Source: Pachyseris speciosa (taxonomy: Eukaryota > Cnidaria > Anthozoa > Scleractinia > Pachyseridae). From it: a DNA stretch of 64,000 nt. Under the pieces are notes generated by a model. It saw nothing but the letters and a program-made list of their open reading frames with translations. It searched no databases and had not been told where the DNA came from. The stretch is taken from contig JAEMWC010000164.1 in NCBI GenBank assembly GCA_016490735.1, forward strand, positions 875,001-939,000, in the 5' to 3' direction. Positions 10,242 through 20,780 of the stretch are shown here, in pieces (within the stretch, counting starts at the first letter, position 1; each line of letters begins with the position of its first letter). Position numbers and translations under genes: made by a program.

Positions 10242-11620
10242 TGACTGAGAAACTGGCGAAAAGGTCCGATACACGCACTCCAGTAAATTGCTCCTGCCGT
10301 TAATTATTGTTAAATCAGATGCTTAAGAAGTTCGATTACTTACATGGGATATATTCTCTTATTAAGAGAAATTATGGGTATTATTGAGGACTCAAAAAAT
10401 CCCTTCGCTCTCGTGGCTCTCTGCTATTTATTGGCAAGGGAAAATACGATGATGAATACGGGCTCAACTGACACAATAAGAACGGTCAACATTGCACTTT
10501 CTACACTTGACAAGAGACTGGCAACTGTAGAGATAATGAGAAGGTGTAGTTTACTGTGCCTTCCATAAATAAAATTGGAGCAGAAAGTAATTTTCAGCAT
10601 GCGGAATTAACCAAATGTACAACTTTCTTTGCTTCCGAAATCATGGATGACATTACATAGGTCTATATATATTGACAGAATGGATGGCTGACTGGACATC
10701 ATCATTTGAGGAAAAGAACAACCGCACAAAGTATTCATAGGTGTGAAATTTACATTTGATAGTGCAAAATAGGCTTAAGGAAAGCGAACTTTTTGGGATG
10801 AACAATAAAAGACAATTGGGTCACGCGATCACTTTATTTCATCACACTGACTTCCGTTCGTGACACATACCTCGCAAATGTGAAGAGCTGTATCGCAATG
10901 GACTAAATGGTACTACCGCATCACAGAAAGAGAATATCTGTCCTTTTTGTATCCACAAAAAGATTACAACGATTAAATGCTTGGATTTGGGACGATTAAC
11001 ACGGGGAAGTCTTAGCATTTGAACGATTAACAACGGTTTACAGTACTTTTATTTAAATAGGAATGATAGTCTATTGTTTTATTTCGCGTTCGTTGTTAAC
11101 CGTTGAAATTGTCTGTTAATCATTCTTTTATTGATCCATTGTTTCTCTTTTGCTAAGTTAACCGTGACATACCTAATGGCATACTTGTCTATCGGCTAAT
11201 ATGGTTGGTTTGCGAAACATGTGTTGAGGGGATTCGCGTTGAATTTCCCGCGGGATATGGTCTTAATAAAATATGTACCGGCTAACATAGGCCGTCACTT
11301 CCGTAACACATTCATCAATAATGCTTTTTTTAAGACATGTGACCTCACGCTTTCCCCAGCAGATGATCGGACAAACAACAGTCGAATAGTGACAGAAGAA
11401 ATCTCCAGTTTGCAAAGTGGGTTTTGGCGTATACGACACGTAATTCAGTGACATTTTATAAACTCAGGGATATATTGTTGGCTCGTTATATTTCATTGGA
11501 ATACAAACATGGCAACAACAGAGCTTTAACTGATGACAGGCCCACATGAGTGACTAACAACAGCTGCTTAAGACTTGCAACTCTTGCACTACACAGGAAA
11601 TTTCAAAAACGCCTCGTACA
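10242..11620. other. Segment between two direct MITE copies, no gene seen
   Basis: About 1.4 kb of AT-rich sequence with no reading frame showing domain resemblance. It is bounded by direct copies of the same MITE. The 1.94-kb block 9960-11902 interrupts the right arm of the large inverted repeat. Confidence 0.4.
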
Positions 11621-11902
11621 CAATCTTGGACAAAACTGTTGAGAAAATTGAGCTTAGAAGCCTTTGTGCGTGTAAACAGTGATCAACTGAGTTTCAAAGC
11701 CCCCCTCCCCCCCCCCCCCCCCAATTCAATGTTGTCTGCGCCTCCTAACCATTTCCCTGACAACGGTGGCTTCCCAACTTCAACATTGAAAAGGGGGAGG
11801 GGAGGAAGGAAGTTACTTTAGGGATGTTGTTGAGTCACACTTATTGGAGAAGGAGTTTTGGACCCTAGGAGGCTTATTTTCTCAAGTAGTTTCGTCCAAG
11901 AT
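11621..11902. mobile_element. MITE copy 2
   Basis: Nearly identical to 9960-10239, with the same left terminus CAATCTTGGACAAAAC. The right end stops at CCAAGAT, where it runs into an AT-rich repeat (AAATATATATA), so the last two bases and the TA flank are altered. Confidence 0.7.
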
Positions 11903-11924
11903 AAATATATATAAATATATATAT

Positions 11925-12100
11925 ATCTTCTTCAGCTCTTCTTTTTATAATCGCTACATACCAGACTGGAATGGTGTTCCATCGAACATCATACATGCAC
12001 CTTCTTTAAGCAGTTTTAAGTCCTATCTAGTACATTATTTGTGTCAATTTTAAATCAGATGTAGCTTGTGAGTGACAAGTATGTAATTTAATTAGGTTAG
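11925..12100. repeat. Right outer end of the large inverted-repeat element
   Basis: Reverse complement of about 1105-1265. Shared segments are TGTTCCATCGAACATCATAC, TCTTTAAGCAGTTTTAAGTC and GACAAGTATGTAATTTAATT. This sets the outer boundary of the inverted-repeat structure at 1105 and 12100. Confidence 0.6.
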
Positions 12101-12245
12101 CTTTGGATTGTATTTTAATTTCACTTCTTTATTTTTAATGTCAATCTCAAAGCAGGGGTGACTTGTAAGAGACAAGTATTCGATTTCATTTGATTAGGTT
12201 AGCTTTGGGCCACGTTTAAATTTCACCTCTTAGGTTTTAGAATTT
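12055..12245 (+). repeat. Tandem duplication, unit about 95 bp
   Basis: Two diverged copies carry GACAAGTAT, ATTAGGTTAGCTTTGG and a following TTTAATTTCAC. Confidence 0.45.
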
Positions 12246-13644
12246 GTAATACAGTAATAGCCCACTTTTTTTGTATCAACTTAGATGTATTCGCATGAAA
12301 AGAAATTATTAAACTTAAAATTAAACTTCAAGTAAGCTCTTTCTCATCAATGTACTTCCTTCTCCTGCATGCAGTCTTTCAATTAATTTTATTCATAGCT
12401 GGTCACACCAACCTTGTGGGATGTTTGAATGACATTTGGCATTAATGTTTAATGGGATTTTTGATGTTTGATGAAGTATGTTGTGCAATTTCAAATGTAC
12501 ATGGAGAAATGTGAGACTAGTCCTTACCTTTCTTGCAAAATAGAAAATCAAGTTAAGATGGCTAACACGGATTTCCAGTACTTTTGCTTTGGTGAATCAT
12601 TACCTTAAATCCTCATACTACATTGTTAATTACCTTGATAGTGATATCAACCAAATGCCCAATATTGTATTACCAAATCTGATCCACATGCAGATCTGGA
12701 CTGGAGGGTCCAAATCCACTGTGCCAGTGGCTCAGATCACCTTTTCATACTATCTTTTACAGCTTTGGGTCTGTAGCTTGAGTGAGGTCAGATGGGTGAT
12801 ATGACAAGCAGACTATATGTAAATGCCAGTAGAAAAAGAATGCTTTTGGAGCTCCGCTTTTAGGCTTGGCTAAATATATATATTATTGTGTGTGTGTTAC
12901 GAAAATATAAAGCAGCCTCTCCAGTTTCACAGTTGCGTTAAGCATTAGTTTGAGGTTCCTGTAAGAGGCCATACTTTTAACGAGGTGTTTTCTTCTTTTT
13001 ACCGGCATTGCCTCGGTAACAGTTTTCGTCCGGCTACCGCCCAGAAAATACAATGCCGATACCGCTAAAAGATCATAAGTTTCTTATCTTATTGTCTTCA
13101 GTTTTTTTGTTTGTTTTTCCAATAATTTCCTGCTAAAATGATTAAAAAAGAACAGGTTTATCTCGAGTGTGACTTTTCACTTGGCATACATTGAGAGGCT
13201 GACGTACGGTCGTACGTATGCATTGACAATGCATCGATAATGCATGGTAATTAACCATAAGCGCGTTTTTAAAACAGTTTTTGCTCATCCATCCGGAGTT
13301 CCGCTCTTTGCATATCTGGGTATTGTTTGTTAGTTCTATGAATTCTCAAGTTTATCTTCGTTTGCTTTAATTGAAAAATACGTTTTGAGCTGTTTCAGCT
13401 ATTTCGAAGCAAAACTTCTAAATCCCCTGTACGTGTCGCTCGTTGAATTTATTATCCCTCAACATCGAGCCGGGTTGTTCGATATTTAATTTGGGTGGAA
13501 AAATCTCAGTAAACCAAACTTATCTGAGAAAAACTAGACAATCAACACTCGCAGTATCTTCGTTCTATTATAAACAAGTTGTTGAACCAGCCCATTGTCG
13601 GAATGTTATAACGTGTAGCCGGGGCTTAAGACATGTAAGAAGCC
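12246..13644. other. No gene seen
   Basis: AT-rich sequence with no supported coding region, RNA gene or clear element boundary. Confidence 0.4.
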
Positions 13645-13923
13645 TTGATAACGGTACTGCCGTAGAAACTACGCGAGCTTCGTTGTTAAGTTTGAAACAC
13701 ATAACAACTGGTGATATAAAAACTACTTTTTATGTGGTATTTATTACAAAATCATTGCATTGGAGGCATTTTGGCCCTGACTGCTCCCTTTTAGTTGAGC
13801 AAAAACACAGGCTAAATATATTTTGCGCACTACGAAAAAATCACTATGTGTTGAGTAGGCTTACCACTTTCGTTTTGATAACGGTACTGCCGTAGAAACT
13901 ACGCGAGCTTCGTTGTTAAGTTT
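13645..13923 (+). repeat. 181-bp insert flanked by a 49-bp direct duplication
   Basis: The same 49-bp sequence (TTGATAACGGTACTGCCGTA onwards) is present at 13645-13693 and 13875-13923. Between them, 13694-13874 is almost identical to 14668-14848, which lies inside the neighbouring TTAA-flanked element. Junctions share TTT and TTTTG with the donor. It looks like a templated insertion, not a normal transposon end. Confidence 0.75.
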
Positions 13924-14155
13924 CTTCTCTGTTTCATTTCTAAGATTAGATTGAGCCCCCATCAGTGCATATGAAATTTTTGCGCCGGTTCTTTGACGTA
14001 AGCCCAAGGATATTATTATAAGTAAACGAAACAGCATGGTTTGTAGTGATATTTGTCATAAATACCTCTAGTGATATTTCAAAATTGGGACAACATTATG
14101 GTATTAATGCCAAATGTCACGTACAAATCATGCTATTATTTGTTTATTATTAATG

Positions 14156-14280
14156 ATTATTATTATTATTATTAATTATTCTACTTATCTATTTATATTC
14201 TATTTATTTTTATCTATTTTAATTTCAACACTTTTCTTTTTACATTCCTTAGGTTTTTTATTTCATCTTATTTTAATATC

Positions 14281-14320
<40 letters not shown>

Positions 14321-14325
14321 TATTA
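14156..14325. repeat. ATT microsatellite tracts
   Basis: Interrupted ATT/TTA repeats, densest at 14283-14322. Confidence 0.8.
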
Positions 14326-14410
14326 GTCAAATTTTAATCCACCCGGATGCAAACCATGCACTAGGGGTATCAGTCACTCTTTAAAGTCATTCATTTTGTT
14401 CATACATTAA

Positions 14411-15885
14411 GGACGGTGCCTCCTAATACGAAGATATTTTTTCGCGGATTATTACTATGCTAAAATATAGATGTTGATAAGGGCTAACGAAAATTGAAAA
14501 GAAAATTGGGGGTAACCGTGCATTTTTCAGAGATAATTAAGTCCAAAGCTGAAAAAAATAGAGACGTAGTATTTTTTTCGCTAAAAAGAAAAGAAGAAAT
14601 ATTTCTCTGAACATTTCCTTAGAATTCCTGTTTACATATACCAAGGCAACAACAAACCACAAGCTTTGAAACACATAACAACTGGTGATATAAAAACTAC
14701 TTTTTATGTGGTATTTATTACAAAATCATTGCATTGGAGGCATTTTTGGCCCTGACTGCTCCCTTTTAGTTGAGCAAAAACACAGGCTAAATATATTTTG
14801 CGCACTACGAAAAAATCACTATGTGTTGAGTAGGCTTACCACTTTCGTTTTGTGGGGTAAAAAGTGGGGGTCACCGAGCGTTTTTTTAGAGCTAAATTGG
14901 TTATTTTCTACTTTTAAGGCGCTGTTTTGGGGGCTTGAGACAATTCTTGCTCTACCCCCTCCCTAGTAAGTGAAATATTTGCATGTCTTTTCTATGGGCA
15001 TGCTGGGATATCCGGTATGGCGACACATGCTGGAACAAAAAGTTTTCTTGATTCTTCGGGAATTAGAGGACATTTTTTCAATGAAGATGGCTTTGAATGC
15101 TAAGAGCAAATTCGAAGACGTTTTGAGATGTGCAATTTGTGTAAATTTCAAAGTTTTTTCCAGTATAACTTGTCCTTTTAGGCTCTGGTGAAGTGGAAGA
15201 CAAACACGTACGTAAGATCACGTTTTGTAGTTTTGTCAATTACTTTCGCAGTTGTTTCTTGTGGTTGTATTATCTTTCTGGAAGGAGTTTTGAAATGCAT
15301 AAAAACTACGCAGTTTGAGAGCCAGCATTCGTGATTCCTTGCTTCTGATTTTCGCAGTCCGTTATTCAGGCCAATTAAGATGAAGCTTTTCATCAGTTAC
15401 GAAGGTAAGACATCGTGTTATGTTACATCTTACGTTCGATGAAAACATCTTTCTTCTTATTATTGTTGAAACAGCAATAAAATAAAAGAATAAAACCGAA
15501 ACGGATTTGTTGTGTATTAAACCGACATGTGTAGCACATGACTTTTTTAAGCGATTCCTTTGAATCAGTTTATACAGCAGCGATATGTTTTGATTAAGCT
15601 TAAGCTTAAGTCTTATATTATTTGCCACTTCACTTCAATTGCTTTTCCCGGCGTCATTCAGCGTAATTTCATAAAACACACCACAATAACGCTTTCGTTT
15701 ACGGGTTTTTGGTGTAGACAGCCTGTTGCCAATCCTGTAAAACTATCCGCTGAATCAAGAGCTTACAAAAAATACGATAGCCATCAAAACAAACAATCTG
15801 AGGAAATCGCGCGAGTAAACGCGCAAGATAAGATGGTTGCGTGGTGCGCAGAACGAATGCGGACTAGCAATAGGAGGCACCGTCC
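14411..15885. mobile_element. TTAA-flanked inverted-repeat element, 1475 bp
   Basis: The 15-bp terminal repeats are perfect (GGACGGTGCCTCCTA left, its reverse complement right). TTAA flanks both sides (14407-14410 and 15886-15889). TTAA target sites fit piggyBac-like or Kolobok-like non-autonomous elements. There is no transposase frame. The right end is inserted at the C-terminal end of a LINE-derived coding fragment, and a 181-bp piece of the element recurs at 13694. Confidence 0.7.
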
Positions 15886-16241
15886 TTAAGTATCTTCTTG
15901 AAGATTCGTGCAGATCCCAGAATGCTGATCTTTTGAGTCTCTGTCACAGTAGCTCTCTCTGATACTCTTTTGATGTTTTTTACCATCCCCTTTTTTACTG
16001 TGCCAAGCGCACCAACAGCCATAGGGATCACCTCGGTTGTCATCTGCCACAGTCTCTGTATTTCTAATTCCAGGTCTTTGTTCTTGCTTTTCTTTTCTAT
16101 TTCTTTCAGTGCGATGTTTCTGTCTGATGGAATAGTCATCTCAATCAGTCTGCAGGTGGAGTTAACTGAATCTTTAACGGTGATTTCTGGTCTGTTCGCC
16201 GTTATAGTTCTATCAGTATTGACTGACATGTCCCACATGAT
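15886..16241 (-). pseudogene. C-terminal fragment of a non-LTR retrotransposon protein
   Basis: Read on the minus strand, the peptide carries TANRPEITVKDSVNSTCRLI, then KSKNKDLELEIQRLW, VIPMAVGALGTVKKGM and ISILGSARIFKKIL. This matches a C-terminal domain I know from cnidarian LINE-type reverse-transcriptase proteins. Two further copies of the same domain lie at 61841-62365 and 62705-62881. The fragment is cut at its 3' end by the TTAA element and at its 5' end by a hexanucleotide repeat, so the reverse transcriptase itself is missing. The pattern P-E/D then L-I-E is faintly like a PD-(D/E)XK nuclease fold, but this is only a suggestion. Confidence 0.6.
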
Positions 16242-16258
16242 GGTGTTGTTGTTGATCA

Positions 16259-16455
16259 TTAGTATTAGTATTAGTATTAGTATTAGTATTAGTATTAGTA
16301 TTAGTATTAGTATTAGTATTAGTATTAGTATTAGTATTAGTATTAGTATTAGTATTAGTATTAGTATTAGTATTAGTATTATTATTAGTATTAGTATTAG
16401 TGTTAGTGTTAGTGTTAGTGTTAGTGTTAGTGTTAGTGTTAGTGTTAGTATTAGT
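16259..16455 (+). repeat. AGTATT / AGTGTT hexanucleotide repeat
   Basis: About 33 units, AGTATT over most of the length and then AGTGTT near 16400-16448. Both strands stay open through it, which creates long spurious reading frames of alternating residues. Confidence 0.95.
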
Positions 16456-16552
16456 AGCGAGATAAAAACGTGACGTTTCGGCGACGACATGTCACCATGT
16501 CATTGCATGTGATAACGGTGACATGTCGTCGCAGAAACGTCGTGTTCTGAAA

Positions 16553-16615
<63 letters not shown>
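16553..16615 (+). repeat. ATT microsatellite
   Basis: About 20 perfect ATT units. Confidence 0.95.
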
Positions 16616-16616
<1 letters not shown>

Positions 16617-16642
16617 AGGGCGAAAGCTATGCGACTACCATG

Positions 16643-17330
16643 TCATGGATCAGGGCAATAGTGTCCTTTGCGCTCCTGAGACTTATCAGTATTACTTTGC
16701 TTAAGCTCGTGAGCCTTATCACCATATGATTTCTTCTTGGAAAAAGGCACCGAGAAAAGTTTGTGAGAAGATGACCTGAGATTACGTTCAGGGGAATAAA
16801 TCTTAACCAAGTCACTCAAGTAAGAAGGAGCTAAACCGCTAACAGCTTTGCAGGTAAAAAGTAAAATTTTAAAAACAATTCGCTGCTCCACTGGTAGCCA
16901 ATGAAGATCTCTCAGAACAGGTGTTATGTGGTCATGCCGTCTTGCATTTACCACTAGGTGAGGATCACAGTTCTGAACACGTTGAAGCTTTTCAAGTTGA
17001 TTCTTCGGCAAGCCGTAGAGAAGCGAGTTGTAGTTATCCAATCTGCATGTGACATATGCATGGACAAGAGCCTTTGTGCTCTCCTCAGACAGGAATCTTC
17101 TAATGCAAGCAATGTTTCTAATATGATGAAAGGAAGACTTGCACATGGTTGCCACCTGTTTCTCAAAGTTAATCTTATCATCTATGGTGACCCCAATACT
17201 ACGTGCAGCATTAGAACTGAACACATTTTCAGACCCAAATGGTAGAGTGTCCAGCTGCGGTTCAGGGCGGTATTGCGAGGAAATAACAATAACTTCAGTC
17301 TCAGGAGTGATGGGTATCCCACCTTTGGAG
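16643..17330 (-). pseudogene. CR1/L2-like LINE, 3' part of the reverse transcriptase
   Basis: The minus strand encodes the region downstream of the RT active site: ARSIGVTIDDKINFEKQV, HHIRNIACIRRFLS, ALVHAYVTCRLDNYNSLLYG, HITPVLRDLHWLPVEQRIVF and APSYLSDLVKIYSPERNLRS. These blocks are hallmark C-terminal motifs of CR1/L2 LINEs in cnidarians. The catalytic RT core and the endonuclease are absent (5' truncated, as usual for LINEs), and the expected APRLWN block after SYGDKA is lost by a frameshift. It is a dead copy. A C-run at 17331-17344 lies directly upstream. Confidence 0.85.
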
Positions 17331-17559
17331 GACCCCCCCCCCCCTTCATGTAGATGTAGATGTTTAGTTTGGTGGCGTGAGCGGAGGAGTGGGTCATGAT
17401 CATTAAAACATAGCAAGCAAAAAGATAGTATATCAAATGTTCAAGAAAGCAACCGTGGACAATATAAAATTATCCTGCTGGTATACGTTGGATCAAACTG
17501 GTGATCTGATCGGCGTAATAAAATCAACAAAGAATTTAAAAGCAAGAGCCGATACAACG

Positions 17560-17774
17560 TAGAATGGTTTTGACTTTTGTGTACTATATTTCGGCTGGCC
17601 AAACCAGCCTTCTTCAGATACACTGGAAGGGGTGTTTATGTAGTAATATACCGGAAACACGTAAAATTAAAATGACTAACAAATGATTAAAATGACATAA
17701 AAGTCTAAAAAATGATAAACTAAATAACAAAAATTAACTACTATGTTTCTTCGCGGATGTTAAGTCCTTCAGGA
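17560..17774 (-). pseudogene. 3' end of a Penelope-like element (C-terminal codons and tail)
   Basis: On the minus strand 17774-17741 reads DPEGLNIREET and a TAG stop. This is the usual C-terminal end of Penelope-like ORFs, and it continues the frame that breaks off at 20377. Downstream is a tail with the inverted motif GGCTGGCCAAACCAGCC (about 17591-17607). The two parts of the ORF are held apart by the foldback element 17782-20369. Confidence 0.7.
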
Positions 17775-17781
17775 TCAATTG

Positions 17782-20369
17782 GATGCGTGTATCTTAGTGC
17801 CAACCGTTTTCCTACGACATTGGAAAACAGAATTCGAACTTCCATTTACGTTTTCCGTTTTCCTATAGCTACGGCATGGTAAAACGGAATTCGAGCTTCC
17901 ATTTTCGTTTTCCGTTTTCCTACGACATTGGAAAACGGAATTCGCACTTCCATTTTCGTTTCCCATTTTCCTAATACATTGAAAAACGGAATTCGAACTT
18001 CGATTTTTGTTTATCGTCTTTCGTTTGCTTAAGACATTGAAAACCGGAATTTGAACTTCGTTTTTCGTTTCCGTGTTTTTGTCCTTTCTGTAGTTTGCTG
18101 GGGCGGATCTAAGGTTGGTTCGGGGACTTCGGTCGAACCCCTAAAATTAAGACATTAACGTCTTAAAACTTTCGGTTACCACAGAAACGTGGTGGAAAAA
18201 TTCCGATAAGACAGGACCTGGTAATGTAAAACAATAAACACAATAGAGCATGTCGCTCAGAGCCGCAAATTGAGCGTTTTTTGGATCTGCAGTCCGGCAT
18301 GCATCACTGGGGGCGCTAAGATACGCTTTGGTGTGCTTCTTGCTGGGGTTAGTTGCTTGTTTCTTCAGTTTTTTTATGAAGCACAAAGTTGCTTAAAAAA
18401 GCAAGGCTGTTCAGCCTGCTGACCTCAATTGCTAAAGTCACATCAACTGACTGTTTAACATATATTTGTAAATATAAACTCTAATGCGCATCGATAAAGT
18501 AATGTCGATCTCTTTTGCATTTTCCTTCCTTTTGACGCAACTGGTTGACTCCAACATTTCAACATTTCCCAGGGAGCATGCCTCCCCCTACCACCCCCTA
18601 GATGCTCCCGCCTTTAGCGGTCATATATTCCAACCTCCTTTATATAAATCCTTATATGAATCCTAGTTCACTTGAACCGGAAGAATGTTGGCACCTTCTG
18701 TCGCTAACAAACCACGGATGATAAGAAACAAGATGACCGCCTTAGAAAATATCCTTTGATGAAGTCTTTTTTCGCGTCGTTTTCTTATTGCGAAAAGTTA
18801 AATAACAGCTATGAAGACCTTCTGTTCTCGAGGTAATCAAGAACCGTCACCCGAATCTAAGCGGCTGTAGTTTGCGAAGTGTAAAAAGGTTTTGCAGTTA
18901 TCATGGCATCATAGCGTTCGTTGCTGATGGCACAGTCGACTGATCAACATCGCAGCATGAGGTTATATTCCAATTCTATTATGAAAAGCCTTAGGCCTAG
19001 ATATAAATTTCCGGGTATTTTTTTTTTTTTTTGAGATATTTAGAGGTTTTTGGGATATTTAGAACATCTCATGATATTTAGAAAAAAATTATATTTGGAA
19101 TTTGATAAGGAAAAATTATTCAAATAATGTTTTTTCCTAAGAAAATTGAGAAAGAAAGCTACTTAGTTCAATGTTAATTAGGGCATTGGCATTACAGTGA
19201 CAGAAATTCAAACAAATCTCCTCATATAGGCCTGCAGTAATCAGATTCAACAGTATTCTCCATTTATAATATATGCCATGTGTCTTATGTTAGCGATTGC
19301 CTGTTCAACAGAATGATTGCAGTGCAGTGATTACAGTCCCAGATGACGTACCCTCTAAACCTGATGGTAACTCACACACAAACCATACAATATTGTCCCT
19401 TTTAGACTGCGTAGAGGCAACGCTAATGCTCCGAGTAAATAATCGTTAACTCTGCTTGTAACTGCACTGCCCTAGTCTTCTTGGAGGCTGTTAAGTACTG
19501 AAATAAGTCTAAGGCCGACTTTATGTAAAATCGTTTAGAGTTTTGTTGTATTTTGTACAATGACATTTGCTGAAATGCTGAAATTTGTGTTGCCATTTTA
19601 GAAGACAGGCTACTTTTTGGGGTTGTTGCTGTAATATTTATGAAAATTTAGCAGATATTTTTGAGATATTTAAAACTTTTTCGAGATATTTAGAAAAAGA
19701 TTTCGAGATATTTAGAAAAAGGCGATATTTACGTTACATTTAATTTATATCTTGGTCTAAACAGCCTATTGAAATTTTTTAACTTTTTTACATTTACATT
19801 TACATGTATTGGGTCGGTAAAGTCGTTAAGATATCACACCAACCGTAAAAAACAAATAAAATAAGTAAATGAATAAAACGCAGATGTACAAACTACATAA
19901 ACTATATTTAACTATTATTTAAGAAAAGCTGATAACCCATATTTAACTTAATAGTGGGACCTAAAAAGCAATTGCATTCCGTGAATGTAACTCCATAAAA
20001 ATTTCATTTTTTTCTGCTCATTCACAGGAAGGGCCGACACTCTTCCGGTTTAGGTGTAATACAGAAATGACAAAATATGGAAACGAAAAACGAAAATCGA
20101 AGTTCAAATTCCGTTTTTCAATGTCTTAAGAAAACGAAAAACGAAAAACCAAAATCGAAGTTCGAATTCCGTTTCTCAGTGTGTTAGGAAAACGGAAAAC
20201 GAAAATGGAAGTTCGAATTTCATTTTCCTATACCGTAGGAAAACGGAAAACGAAAATGAAAGTTTGAATTCCGTTTTTTCAAGTCGTAGGAAAACGGAAA
20301 ACGAAAATAGAAGTTCGAATTCCGTTTTCCTATGTCGTAGGAAGACGGTTGGCGTCCAGGTACACGCAT
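17782..20369. mobile_element. Foldback-type element, 2.6 kb, inserted in a Penelope ORF
   Basis: Both ends start with the same inverted sequence (ATGCGTGTA, then GCCAACCGT), followed by long arms (about 17782-18090 and 20065-20369) built from tandem subrepeats of roughly 55 bp around AAACGGAATTCGAACTTCCA. A 7-bp duplication, TCAATTG, flanks it at 17775-17781 and 20370-20376. Long arms made of subrepeats plus a 7-bp duplication recall Foldback/Galileo elements of the P superfamily. The 2-kb middle carries no recognisable transposase. It has repeated GATATTTAGA motifs near 19030-19080 and 19660-19725. Confidence 0.75.
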
Positions 20370-20376
20370 TCAATTG

Positions 20377-20780
20377 TTTTGCCTTTTGAAATTAAAAAAG
20401 CTTTCCTGGCCTTACGGATTGAGTCTCTGTTAGCAAATATTTTCTCAATGGAGATTAATTAAATGTCGTTAGCAGTGTGGTTAGGAGACGAGAGGAAATG
20501 TTCCGCGACTGTGATAGGTTTAGATTTGGTGTCAGGGCTATCTATGGTACGGCGGTGTTCATTAAATTGGTCTTTTAAAATATGTCGTTTGGTATCTCCG
20601 ATGTATTGTAAATTCCAGCGGTTGCATTGAATCATGTAGATGAGGCTTTTAGTGTCGCAGGTCAGGTTAGATTAAATATGGCGTGTTTTACCTGTAGAAG
20701 AGAAAGTATAGCTTGTGAGTCCATCTGAAATGTAGAGACAAGTGCCGTAATTTTTACAGCAACGATAGAGGACGACAGAC
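20377..20780 (-). pseudogene. Penelope-like element, GIY-YIG endonuclease region
   Basis: The minus strand reads CKNYGTCLYISDG, then LTCDTKSLIYMIQCNRWN followed by LQYIGDTK and FNEHRRTID, then PITVAEHFLS and KIFANRDSIRKARKAFLI. This is the GIY-YIG-type endonuclease region (here the LIY..YIG form) found at the C terminus of Penelope-like elements. A TAA in frame at 20461-20459, a small duplication near 20665 and the loss of the upstream reverse transcriptase show that it is dead. The final codons lie at 17774-17741, on the far side of the foldback insertion. Confidence 0.75.

Noticed and set aside
15970..16473. Long alternating Ile-Ser / Leu-Thr frames on both strands
   Set aside because: Produced by the AGTATT/AGTGTT hexanucleotide array; only the minus-strand part below 16241 resembles a known protein.
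17790..18070. CRISPR-like regular repeats
   Set aside because: Contiguous diverged subrepeats of a foldback arm with an inverted partner at 20065-20369, in a eukaryotic genome, with no spacers.
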